From: Salinivirgaceae bacterium
GTDB lineage: Bacteria; Bacteroidota; Bacteroidia; Bacteroidales; SZUA-534
Direction of reading: 5' to 3'
NCBI GenBank assembly: GCA_024405635.1
Contig: JAKSOL010000003.1
Span: 1-64,000 of the forward strand
DNA length: 64,000 nucleotides
Below, piece by piece: positions 29,589 through 36,906 of this stretch; the stretch's first letter is position 1, and each line of letters begins with the position of its first letter. The translations under genes and the position numbers were made by a program. A model generated the notes under the pieces. That model was not told the origin of the DNA, searched no databases, and worked only from the letters and a program-made list of their open reading frames with translations.

Positions 29589-30530
29589 TTATCTAACTAT
29601 TAAATATTGTCCCACGCGAAGCATAGTTGTCGATTTTATGCCATTGAGCTTGCAAATGTTGCTTACAGTGGTTTGGTATTTTTTAGCTAAACCGCTCAAA
29701 GTGTCGCCCGACTTAACTTTGTGGCGTATGCGTTGCGATGCGGCAGCCGATTCATCGTCAGTCATACCATAGTGCGAATAAATGCTGTAGTGATGTTTTT
29801 TTAGCGTTATAAGCGAGTCGCGCAACTGTCCGGTGGTAAAATCAAATAATCTTTCGGGGTCAAACGACTGGCCTTGGTAGCGAGACTCAAAGTGTAAATG
29901 TGAACCAGTGCTGCGACCAGTGTTGCCTCCATAACCAATCACTTCGCCGGCTTTAACAACTTCGCCTGCAGCTACTTTGCGGCCCGAAAGGTGTCCGTAA
30001 TAGGTTTCAAGTCCGTTGGCATGGCGAATAATGATAAGGTTGCCGTAACCTCCTGTTTTTGCCGAATACTCTGAAATTCGCACGCGACCATCAAAAGCAG
30101 CGTAAATAGGGTCGCCTACTTCAACTTTAATGTCAGTGCCATTGTGGTTGCGTGTGCGGCGCCAACAGTAGCGCGATGTGATGCGACCAACTGCAGGTGC
30201 GTGGTATGGGTGAATTGAATCGACAAGCATAAGGTCAACCTCGTCGGGTATTTCTTCTAAAGGAACTTCTTTGTATGCGTGAATTTTGCCTTCGTACCAA
30301 TTTAATGTATCAAATTGAGTGTCGTCAATCACAGGTCGGCCAATGTCAAAGTACTCCCAAGTGTGGTTGTCGTATATCACAATCTTTACAAACTTGTCGT
30401 CGGTGTTAAATGTGTCTATTGCTACAAGTTCTAAATTACTTGCGCTAGTTTCGGTTGAATCGGTTGCCATTTGAGCATTTGCCCAGCCAAACGATGCTAA
30501 AGCAAATGTGAGTAGTAATAAATGTTTCAA
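29589..30530 (-). CDS. M23 peptidase with C-terminal LysM domain
   Basis: 313 aa from a TTG at 30530, chosen because it gives a clean signal peptide (KHLLLLTFALASFGWANA); the frame is also open to a GTG at 30581, which would add 17 unusual residues. The peptidase_M23 domain has all zinc ligands: HNGTDIKV (HxxxD) and SHLHFES (HxH). The C-terminus carries one LysM (HKVKSGDTLSGLAKKYQTT ...), which binds peptidoglycan. It should cleave peptide cross-links in the periplasm, acting in cell-wall remodelling. Confidence 0.85.
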   Translation of the reverse strand: MKHLLLLTFALASFGWANAQMATDSTETSASNLELVAIDTFNTDDKFVKIVIYDNHTWEYFDIGRPVIDDTQFDTLNWYEGKIHAYKEVPLEEIPDEVDLMLVDSIHPYHAPAVGRITSRYCWRRTRNHNGTDIKVEVGDPIYAAFDGRVRISEYSAKTGGYGNLIIIRHANGLETYYGHLSGRKVAAGEVVKAGEVIGYGGNTGRSTGSHLHFESRYQGQSFDPERLFDFTTGQLRDSLITLKKHHYSIYSHYGMTDDESAAASQRIRHKVKSGDTLSGLAKKYQTTVSNICKLNGIKSTTMLRVGQYLIVR

Positions 30531-30817
30531 AACAGGAATTTTAAAAATCAACGCGAAATTAAACTTTTTAAGCAAAAGCACTAAATGGCCAATTGTTAAT
30601 GTTTGTTAAACATTTAGTTTGAGGCATTATTGTTTTGTTGATTTTCTTTGAACGAAATAACTATATATTGTTGCAATTTTATGTTGGTTAAAGTTGAGTT
30701 TGCTACCTGTAAAAATCTCAGTTTTGTTTAAACTTTACATTAGCTTTAACTTAAAAATAATTCAATCTAAAGTGTTGTAGATTAAGCAATAACAACTTTG
30801 AATTAACTGTTTTTTGT

Positions 30818-30976
30818 TAAAAATAAACTCGCCCGAAATGGGTTAAAAACTATTGTTCGGGCGAAATAATCCTAAAAATAAACTCGCCCGAAGTGTATTG
30901 AAATGTGTTGTTCGGGCGAAATAATTTTAAAAATAAACTCGCCCGAACCGATGTAATTTGTATATTTGTGGCGAGT
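30818..30976. repeat. 55-bp direct repeats, each an inverted repeat (TCGCCCGAA / TTCGGGCGA)
   Basis: TCGCCCGAA begins at 30829, 30884 and 30939, an exact 55-bp spacing. In the first two units it is followed by its reverse complement TTCGGGCGA (30856-30864 and 30911-30919). The third unit is degenerate (GGCGAGTT at 30970). The flanks AAAATAAAC and AAATAAT are also repeated. The third unit overlaps the promoter of the ATPase gene. Confidence 0.8.
30961..30968 (+). promoter_or_regulatory. -7 element of the DUF234 ATPase gene
   Basis: TATATTTG matches TAnnTTTG and lies 23 bases before the ATG at 30992, inside the third 55-bp repeat unit. This puts any factor bound to the repeats in a position to control this gene. 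Confidence 0.5.
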
Positions 30977-30991
30977 TAATTTCTTTGTGTC

Positions 30992-32434
30992 ATGAAAGAA
31001 AATATCATTGGTCGAGCTCGCGAAACAGAGCAACTGCAAGCGATATACAATTCTGGAAATGCCGAATTTACAGTGGTTTATGGGCGCCGACGTGTTGGAA
31101 AAACATTTCTTGTTAGAGAATATTTTGAAAAAGATTTTGCCTTTTATCACACGGCCTTGTCTCCTTTTGAATTGACCGATAATGAAGAACTCCTATTGAG
31201 TCAACAATTACAAAGTTTTCATAGTTCGCTCAAACTTTATGGCGATTATCATGACAATTCTCCTAAAAACTGGATTGAAGCTTTTGATTGGTTGCGAGAT
31301 TTGCTTATCCGCAAGTCGCGAAAGAAACGTTTGGTTGTTTTTATTGATGAATTACCATGGCTTGACACTCCAAGGTCGGGATTTGTTACAGCGTTTGAGC
31401 ATTTTTGGAATGGGTGGGGCGCAGGTCAGAAAAAACTACTGCTTATTGTTTGTGGTAGCGCAACATCGTGGATATCAGATCAACTATTGAACAACACAGG
31501 TGGGCTTTATGGGCGTACAACAAAAGAAATTAGCGTGTCGCCGTTTACGCTAAAAGAAACTGAACAATTCCTGAAATCGAAAGGCATAGTTTATAATCAT
31601 TATGACATTCTTGAAACTTATATGGTTATGGGCGGCATACCATATTACTTGTCGTATATGGAAAAAGGTATGTCGGTGGCGCAAAACATTGATAATATCT
31701 TTTTTAAAAAAGGCGGAAAACTCGAAAATGAATTTATTCGGTTGTTTAGTTCTCTTTTTGTTGATTATGAACGATACATTTCGTTTGTGCGATTTTTGAG
31801 CCAAAAACGTAAAGGGTTTACGCGCAAAGAAATTGCTGAGCATTTTAATATGACTTCTGGCGGCGGCCTCTCAAAAATACTTCAAACACTATGTGCTAGC
31901 GATTTTGTGATGCCGTATGTCAATTTTGACCATTCAAGTCGCGAAGTATATTATAAACTAACTGATTTCTTTTCGCTTTTTTACTTCTATTTCATCGACA
32001 ATCGTAAAACTCTCAATCCTAGTTTTTGGCAAGAAAATAGCAATTCTCCATCGCTTAAATCGTGGCGCGGATTTTCGTTTGAAGAGGTGTGCTTTATGCA
32101 TCAAGACAAGATAAAAGCAGCTCTTGGCATAAGCGGCATACACACTGAAGTGTCGTCGTGGATGACCAAAAATAAAGAGGAAAATGCGCAGATTGACATG
32201 CTGATAGTTCGTGATGACAGGATTGTTAATATCTGCGAAATGAAGTTCCACTCTACTGAAGTGGCAATAGATAAAGACATGGATAAAAATCTCCGTAATA
32301 AAATGGATGTTTTTATGACGGAAACTAAATGCAAAAAAACACCGCAAATAGTATTGGTAACAACTTACGGATTGAAACAGAGCCTGTATGGCAGTGTGGT
32401 GCAGAAAGTTGTAACTATGGATGATTTGTTTTAA
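30992..32434 (+). CDS. AAA-type ATPase with C-terminal DUF234 nuclease-like domain
   Basis: 480 aa. The P-loop is in VVYGRRRVGKTFLVREYF (residues ~28-45), the Walker B in VVFIDELPWLD, and a sensor-like LLIVCGSATSWI follows. A winged-helix segment (RKEIAEHFNMTSGGGLSKIL) precedes the DUF234 region, which has the PD-(D/E)xK-like pattern QIDMLIVRDD ... NICEMKF. Members occur widely in Bacteroidota and archaea, usually as solitary accessory genes; their role is unproven, with links to mobile elements or defence suggested. Strong AT bias compared with core genes nearby. Confidence 0.85.
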   Translation: MKENIIGRARETEQLQAIYNSGNAEFTVVYGRRRVGKTFLVREYFEKDFAFYHTALSPFELTDNEELLLSQQLQSFHSSLKLYGDYHDNSPKNWIEAFDWLRDLLIRKSRKKRLVVFIDELPWLDTPRSGFVTAFEHFWNGWGAGQKKLLLIVCGSATSWISDQLLNNTGGLYGRTTKEISVSPFTLKETEQFLKSKGIVYNHYDILETYMVMGGIPYYLSYMEKGMSVAQNIDNIFFKKGGKLENEFIRLFSSLFVDYERYISFVRFLSQKRKGFTRKEIAEHFNMTSGGGLSKILQTLCASDFVMPYVNFDHSSREVYYKLTDFFSLFYFYFIDNRKTLNPSFWQENSNSPSLKSWRGFSFEEVCFMHQDKIKAALGISGIHTEVSSWMTKNKEENAQIDMLIVRDDRIVNICEMKFHSTEVAIDKDMDKNLRNKMDVFMTETKCKKTPQIVLVTTYGLKQSLYGSVVQKVVTMDDLF

Positions 32435-32573
32435 GCGGAGACTATTTGTCGGCCGCATAAGATATAAGAGGATTCTTGCAACATTGTCGCAAATATTGAG
32501 TTATTTTGTGAGAAAGTTTAATTGGTAAATATTCAGAACAACTGGATATGTAAACCAAATTATAAAGAATTAG

Positions 32574-32621
32574 ACGCCCACGCTCCAAAGGCGAAAATAA
32601 GGTTGGAGCAACGATATAAAT
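32574..32621 (+). repeat. Hairpin repeat, left copy (48 bp), before the DUF3791/DUF3990 module
   Basis: It starts ACGCCCACGCTCCAAAGGCG and ends AAGGTTGGAGCAACGATA. GCTCCAA and TTGGAGC pair into a hairpin with a 14-base loop, and ACGCC/GGCG gives an alternative smaller hairpin. The same two ends recur at 33563-33680 on the other side of the three-gene module. The copy ends at the start codon of the first gene and so also forms its 5' leader. Confidence 0.7.
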
Positions 32622-32844
32622 GAGTATGTATAATTTACGCGACATAGTAGAATATACGGTTATGTTGATTGGCTCGTTTGCTAAGAGATATAACATTAGC
32701 AGTCGGGAGGCTCAGTCATATTTGAGTCGCTATGGCGCTTTAGATTTGATTCAGTCTCATTATGGCATTATGCATACACAACGATTTGAGGATATGGTAG
32801 ATGGCTTGTCTGCTTTTTGCAGAAGGAAGGGCGGTAATTTATGA
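32620..32844 (+). CDS. DUF3791-family small protein
   Basis: 74 aa, predicted all-helical (VEYTVMLIGSFAKRYNISSREAQSYLSRYGALDLIQSHYGIMHTQ), matching the DUF3791 pattern in which small proteins occur next to DUF3990 genes. The stop overlaps the ATG of the DUF3990 gene (ATGA). Inference: antitoxin or accessory partner of the downstream protein. A second ATG two codons in (32626) is an equally possible start. Confidence 0.65.
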   Translation: MSMYNLRDIVEYTVMLIGSFAKRYNISSREAQSYLSRYGALDLIQSHYGIMHTQRFEDMVDGLSAFCRRKGGNL

Positions 32845-33317
32845 AACTATATCATGGCTCAAATATGGTTATTGATAGGATAGACTTGTCATGTTCCAAA
32901 CCAAATAAAGATTTTGGAAAGGCATTCTATTTGTCCGATGATTATGCACAAGCCGAGGAGATGGCTATGCTGAAAACTGTTTTCCTTGGAGGAACCCCGA
33001 TTGTTATGACCTTTGACTTTGATGAGTCATTGGTATCTAACGGAACATTACGATTCAAAAGTTTTGAAAGTTATACCGAGGATTGGGCTCGTTTTATTTA
33101 TGACCATAGAAATGATGAACAAGGACGAACATTGCATGACTATGATGTTGTGTATGGTCCAATAGCCAACGATAGAGTCGGAGCTCAAATCAACAATTTC
33201 AGGAATGGTTATATATCTTTTGAAACATTCTTGGAACGAATAAAATATATGAAAGGCATAACTTTTCAATATGCCTTTTGCACGCAGTTGGCAATATCGA
33301 AATTGAAGAGAATATGA
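32841..33317 (+). CDS. DUF3990-family protein (ADP-ribosyltransferase-like)
   Basis: 158 aa. Family motifs are KLYHGSNMVIDRIDL at the N-terminus, DFGKAFYLSDDYAQAEEMA, HDYDVVYGPIANDRV and the C-terminal FQYAFCTQLA. DUF3990 belongs to the ART-like folds (LYHG ... YLS pattern), several of which are toxins modifying proteins or nucleic acids. As I recall the family, the C-terminal motif often reads TEKA; here it is TQLA, so activity is uncertain. It overlaps both neighbours by 4 bases, forming a tightly coupled three-gene unit. Confidence 0.7.
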   Translation: MKLYHGSNMVIDRIDLSCSKPNKDFGKAFYLSDDYAQAEEMAMLKTVFLGGTPIVMTFDFDESLVSNGTLRFKSFESYTEDWARFIYDHRNDEQGRTLHDYDVVYGPIANDRVGAQINNFRNGYISFETFLERIKYMKGITFQYAFCTQLAISKLKRI

Positions 33318-33556
33318 ACGTTACAAAGCAAGAGTTCGATTTTATGGTTCAATCGCTCACAACCGATTTGATTACCATTCTAACAGAGAAAAATCATCTT
33401 TCTGTTAGCAAGGCTTTCGATGTTTTGTATCAGTCAAATACCTTCGCCAAACTTTGTGATGCAAACACAGGTTTGTATTATCAGTCAGCAAGATATATTT
33501 ATAGTTATCTTGTAGAAGAAAAGAAAGAAATGATTGACCAAGCATTGGCTTGTTGA
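33314..33556 (+). CDS. small helical protein, third gene of the DUF3990 module
   Basis: 80 aa from the ATG at 33314, which overlaps the DUF3990 stop (ATGA). Predicted all-alpha (FMVQSLTTDLITILTEKNHLSVSKAFDVLY ...), no signal peptide. It resembles DUF3791-like helical partners in size and position but I cannot assign it to a named family with certainty. It ends 6 bases before the right-hand hairpin repeat. Confidence 0.55.
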   Translation: MNVTKQEFDFMVQSLTTDLITILTEKNHLSVSKAFDVLYQSNTFAKLCDANTGLYYQSARYIYSYLVEEKKEMIDQALAC

Positions 33557-33562
33557 TTATAA

Positions 33563-33680
33563 ACGCCCACGCTCCCAAGGCGTATCCGACGACAAACCGA
33601 GCGCAATCAAGCATGCTTGAATTGCCGAGGTGCGAAGAAGGAAGACCTAAGGTCAAAAAGGTTGGAGCAAAGACATAAAT
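33563..33680 (+). repeat. Hairpin repeat, right copy (118 bp), after the DUF3990 module
   Basis: Its ends match the left copy: ACGCCCACGCTCCCAAGGCG at the start and AAGGTTGGAGCAAAGACA at the end (23 bases with 2 mismatches over the last block). The middle carries about 70 extra bases, including a 14-bp perfect palindrome TCAAGCATGCTTGA at 33607-33620. Conserved, mutually complementary ends with a variable-length middle are typical of folded recombination sites. Confidence 0.7.
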
Positions 33681-33791
33681 AAAAGGCGTCATCAACGCTT
33701 TGTTCTTGGAGATTCGAAACCTGAGAAATTTTGAATATACAATCAAGGACACTGCAGATAGAATGCCACGGATGAGTTGTATAAACTAGGT

Positions 33792-33950
33792 CCGTAGTGT
33801 GTCTGAGGGTATTATGTGCCCTCCCGACACACTCTACGGGTGTTTATATACTTCTCTGCGTGGGTATTTTGCATCTGCTCGTCTATTGTATAGGGTTTCT
33901 CAGGGCCTCGAATTCGGACGAGTTTGGTGCAAATGCCCACGCTTTTTTTG
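33792..33950 (+). ncRNA. Candidate structured RNA upstream of the TerB-like gene
   Basis: Hairpin 1: CCGTAGTGTGTC (33792-33803) pairs with GACACACTCTACGG (33826-33839, 2-base bulge), extended by AGGG/CCCT. Hairpin 2: GCGTGGG (33858-33864) pairs with CCCACGC (33936-33942), extended by ATTT/AAAT. Inside it CTCGTC (33878-33883) pairs with GACGAG (33917-33922). Seven T follow the last stem, as in an intrinsic terminator. No convincing protein is encoded. It could be a stand-alone RNA or a leader/attenuator for the downstream genes. Confidence 0.5.
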
Positions 33951-33996
33951 TTTAATAAGAATACTGACAATGGGCATTTGTCAGTTGTTTGAGATT

Positions 33997-34383
33997 ATGA
34001 ATGAAGTTTTAAAATCCCATTTTCTAAGAATTTGGTGCATGATTGTAGCCGATGGAAATGTAGATCAAAAGGAACTCTCTTTTTTGTATCAATTGGGAGA
34101 TGAGTATGGTGTATCAAAGGCGGATGTGCACGATGCTATTTTATCAGGTGGAAATATTACAAGTTTCCCTCAAGACCAAATAGGTAGAATCCGGCATCTG
34201 TATGATTTGACTCGAGTGGCTTTAATAGACGAAAATTTGCATGAGAAGGAAAAATTGTTGTTGTGTGATTATGCAAACTTGTTTGGCTTTAACCCAGAAA
34301 TAGTCCCAGATTTTATAGAAGTGTTGTTGCAGAGTGCAAGAGAAAACGTCCCATTTAATGATTTGATTAAACAACTTAACTAA
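33997..34383 (+). CDS. TerB-like acidic helical protein
   Basis: 128 aa from the ATG at 33997; the frame is open back to 33799 but that part overlaps the structured element. The sequence follows the TerB / DjlA-N pattern: CMIVADGNVDQKELSFLYQLGDEYGVSKADV, with a second acidic helical repeat ALIDENLHEKEKLLLCDYANLFGF. TerB proteins are metal-binding helical modules of tellurite-resistance and stress/defence systems, often at the membrane with VWA proteins. It starts a three-gene run: the next gene begins 10 bases after its stop. Confidence 0.65.
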   Translation: MNEVLKSHFLRIWCMIVADGNVDQKELSFLYQLGDEYGVSKADVHDAILSGGNITSFPQDQIGRIRHLYDLTRVALIDENLHEKEKLLLCDYANLFGFNPEIVPDFIEVLLQSARENVPFNDLIKQLN

Positions 34384-34393
34384 TTGAAGAAAT

Positions 34394-35734
34394 ATGAATT
34401 TTGGATTAAAAACTTTGTTTAGAAAATCGGATGCCGATAATTTAAATAAGAACATTGTTGTCGATAGCGAAGATGTCAGAATGGAGGGCGAAACGTATAA
34501 AACTTGGGGATTTCGCTTGGCAGGTAAAGCTGGTGGCAATAATTCTGTGTTAAGTTCGGCTCTTAATGTTGTTGAACAAAATAATCGCAAGGAACAGATT
34601 GAAAACCAACAACAGCAAGAAAAAAGCAAACAAGAAATTGAAGCTAAATTGGATGCTCTTATTCTAAAGAAAAAGAAGTTGGAGGATCAAAAGAATGGAT
34701 TACAGAATGCTATTGAGGATAGTTTAGAGAAAATAACAAGTTTTAAGGATGCATATACTGATAAGGTAACTGATTATGAGAAAAAGAAGCAAGAAATAAA
34801 GAATGGAGCGACGGGAACAAATAGGACCTCAAAACTTACTTTGATTATATCATGTTTCTTGTTGCTTGCACTTGCTATATATCTATTTACATTTTATTCT
34901 TCGGCTGTTTATAGTGCATTCTTTAAGGAGTTTAAGTTTGATGATATGGGTTTTGGATCTACTATTTTGGATTCTCAAGCACTATCAAAAGCTTGGCATC
35001 AAGGATCTCAGTCTGGGTTGTTTTGTTCTCTCTTGCCATTTGTATTTGTTGCATTAGGTTTTGTTGTGTCTCAATTTGAAAATCAAGATGGATGGAAAAG
35101 CGTAGTTAAAACTATAATTATGTATGCTATTACATTTGTGTTTGATGCAATTTTAGCTTATGAGATTAGTAAAAAAATCTACGATATGGAAATGTTGACC
35201 CAATTAGGAGATTTTCCGCCATATTCTATCCGTATGGCATTTGAGAATATTGGTTTTTGGTCTATCATTTTCTTAGGCTTTATTGTCTATTTGATTTTTG
35301 GATTTGTTTTTGGATTTGCTATGAAAACATACGATGATTTGACTGATCGTAAAGGTCAATTGAGAATGATAGACAAAGATATCCAAAAAGAGCAAGAGAA
35401 GTTGAATAGAAAGATTGCATCAGAAAATAATAAGATTTCAAAAATGAAACTACAGGTGAATCAATTATCAAATAATCTTCTTGTTGTAGAACAGAATATT
35501 GCTCAACAAGAAAGATTAATCAATGGAAACTTAATTGATTTTAATGCTTTGTTAAAGGCACTTAATGAGTTTTTTATGGGTTGGATGAGCTATTTGACTG
35601 GTGCTTCGTCAGGTTCTGAAAAGAAAACATTGGCTCAGCAAATTTTTAACAATAAGATTTCGGAAGTGAATAATAGTTTTCACCCACAAAAAAAGGATGC
35701 GATAATTGATCAATTAACTTTAAAAACCGAATAA
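34394..35734 (+). CDS. four-helix membrane protein with two long coiled coils
   Basis: 446 aa, no recognised family. A cytoplasmic coiled coil (~60-138, rich in Q/K/E) leads to TM1 (~147-168), TM2 (~207-226), TM3 (~237-257) and TM4 (~286-310), then a second coiled coil (~320-385) and a C-terminal tail. The symmetrical coil-TM-coil layout suggests a scaffold that crosses the inner membrane. It sits between the TerB-like and VWA-like genes, with gaps of 10 bases and 1 base, so the three are almost surely one operon. AT-rich codon use points to horizontal acquisition. Confidence 0.6.
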   Translation: MNFGLKTLFRKSDADNLNKNIVVDSEDVRMEGETYKTWGFRLAGKAGGNNSVLSSALNVVEQNNRKEQIENQQQQEKSKQEIEAKLDALILKKKKLEDQKNGLQNAIEDSLEKITSFKDAYTDKVTDYEKKKQEIKNGATGTNRTSKLTLIISCFLLLALAIYLFTFYSSAVYSAFFKEFKFDDMGFGSTILDSQALSKAWHQGSQSGLFCSLLPFVFVALGFVVSQFENQDGWKSVVKTIIMYAITFVFDAILAYEISKKIYDMEMLTQLGDFPPYSIRMAFENIGFWSIIFLGFIVYLIFGFVFGFAMKTYDDLTDRKGQLRMIDKDIQKEQEKLNRKIASENNKISKMKLQVNQLSNNLLVVEQNIAQQERLINGNLIDFNALLKALNEFFMGWMSYLTGASSGSEKKTLAQQIFNNKISEVNNSFHPQKKDAIIDQLTLKTE

Positions 35735-35735
35735 G

Positions 35736-36587
35736 ATGAAAAGAATTTTGTTATCTGCCCTATGGGGTATTGTATGCGTTCTATTTTGCAATGGTTGTTC
35801 AGGTTCTGGCAATTCAAATGGAAATGATGGTAGTGGCTCAACTAAAGTTAAGAAACCATTGAATATAACGGTGTTTATTGATTTATCTGACCGTATTGAA
35901 AAAAATACTCACCATGTTTCTTCTGAAACCAAGGATTTGGAGATTTTCAAACATTTGACTGCTAGTTTTAAAGAGAAAGCAGTTTCAGAAAAAATAGTTC
36001 CATGTGAGGATAGAATGGAGGTTTTCTTTTATCCTGTACCTAATGCTTCTGAAATAATTAACTTGTCTAAAGGTTTGATAATTGATCTAGCGAAGGTGAA
36101 TATTAAAAAAAAGAAGGAAGTGTTGAATCAGTTGGACGTTAAATGGGACTCTGCTTTGTCTCAAATTTATGCTCAAGCAAAAGCAGAAAAAAAATATCAT
36201 GGCGCTGATATCTACGGATTTGTTGGTAAAAAGATTAATTCTCAATGTGTTCTTCCTAATTATCGCAACGTGTTAATAATTCTTTCGGATGGCTATCCTT
36301 ATGATGTTAAATCGGCTAATTCGTATGGGAATAATGAATTTTCTTATGTTACTCCTAAATTGTTGAGACAATATCCTAATGCAAAATTGAAACCATTAAA
36401 AGTTGATTTGTCAAATTTGGAAATCCTTCTTTTGGAAGTAGATGAAGCGAATAAAGGAGATTATTATAAACTCCAGACTATTTGGGCAGATTGGTTAAAT
36501 GGTATGAATGTCAAGAGATTTGAAATGGCTGAAACAGATTTGCCAAATCAAACCCAAAAGGTTATTGATGCTTTTTTGAAGCAATAA
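35736..36587 (+). CDS. VWA-like lipoprotein
   Basis: 283 aa. The signal peptide ends in a candidate lipoprotein Cys at residue 21 (CNGCSGSG), followed by a Gly/Ser/Asn linker. The mature domain begins NITVFIDLSDRIEK, a MIDAS-like DxSxR at D49-S51-R53, and later has VLIILSDGYPYD, the usual position of the second metal loop, so a von Willebrand factor A fold is likely. Predicted on the periplasmic face of a membrane. It is the last gene of the TerB-like operon and is followed by an inverted repeat at 36737. Confidence 0.65.
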   Translation: MKRILLSALWGIVCVLFCNGCSGSGNSNGNDGSGSTKVKKPLNITVFIDLSDRIEKNTHHVSSETKDLEIFKHLTASFKEKAVSEKIVPCEDRMEVFFYPVPNASEIINLSKGLIIDLAKVNIKKKKEVLNQLDVKWDSALSQIYAQAKAEKKYHGADIYGFVGKKINSQCVLPNYRNVLIILSDGYPYDVKSANSYGNNEFSYVTPKLLRQYPNAKLKPLKVDLSNLEILLLEVDEANKGDYYKLQTIWADWLNGMNVKRFEMAETDLPNQTQKVIDAFLKQ

Positions 36588-36906
36588 AACAAATTACACT
36601 TTTCTTACAAAAACACACTTCAAACTTGAACTTTTCCCTAAAATTGGCACTTCAAAAATTATACTTTTTTAGAAATGTTGTAATTCGCAATTAGTCAATT
36701 TGTTGTGTGGTGTTTAATTCGTGGCTGGATTTATTAGGAATCAAACAAGCTGTTCTTATTGAAAAAAGATCGCTTGTTTGATTCCTTTATTCTAATATCA
36801 TGTAAATATTTCTAAATAGCGCATAATAAGCATTTTAAATATGTCGATAACCAGGCAAATAAAAAGCAGTATGTGCATTGTGTTTTCTCTCCGTAGGCTT
36901 ACCTAC
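36588..36906. other. 319-bp gene-free stretch at the right edge of the accessory island
   Basis: Very AT-rich. Apart from the perfect inverted repeat at 36737-36785 no ORF, promoter or RNA is evident. Core genes resume on the minus strand at 36907. Confidence 0.6.
36737..36785. terminator. Perfect 14-bp inverted repeat, probable terminator
   Basis: GGAATCAAACAAGC (36737-36750) and GCTTGTTTGATTCC (36772-36785) are exact reverse complements with a 21-base loop, followed by TTTATT. It may terminate the TerB-like operon. The long loop and low GC make a role as an element end equally possible. Confidence 0.4.

Larger units (their letters stand above)
30582..30991. other. 410-bp gene-free stretch at the left edge of the accessory island
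   Basis: Very AT-rich. The first 235 bases hold no ORF or clear signal. The last 175 bases hold the three 55-bp repeats described separately and the -7 element of the downstream ATPase gene. Confidence 0.6.

Noticed and set aside
30818-30976. CRISPR-like array at the 55-bp repeats
   Set aside because: Repeats are short dyads with near-constant intervening bases, only three units and no cas genes.
32574-33680. Canonical integron attC sites around the DUF3990 module
   Set aside because: The ends do not match the RYYYAAC / GTTRRRY consensus exactly (GTTGGAG has G at the last place) and no integron integrase is visible, so only a loose analogy is kept.
33799-33996. 66-codon N-terminal extension of the TerB-like gene
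   Set aside because: It starts with GTG and lies entirely in the region that folds into the candidate structured RNA; residues do not fit TerB.
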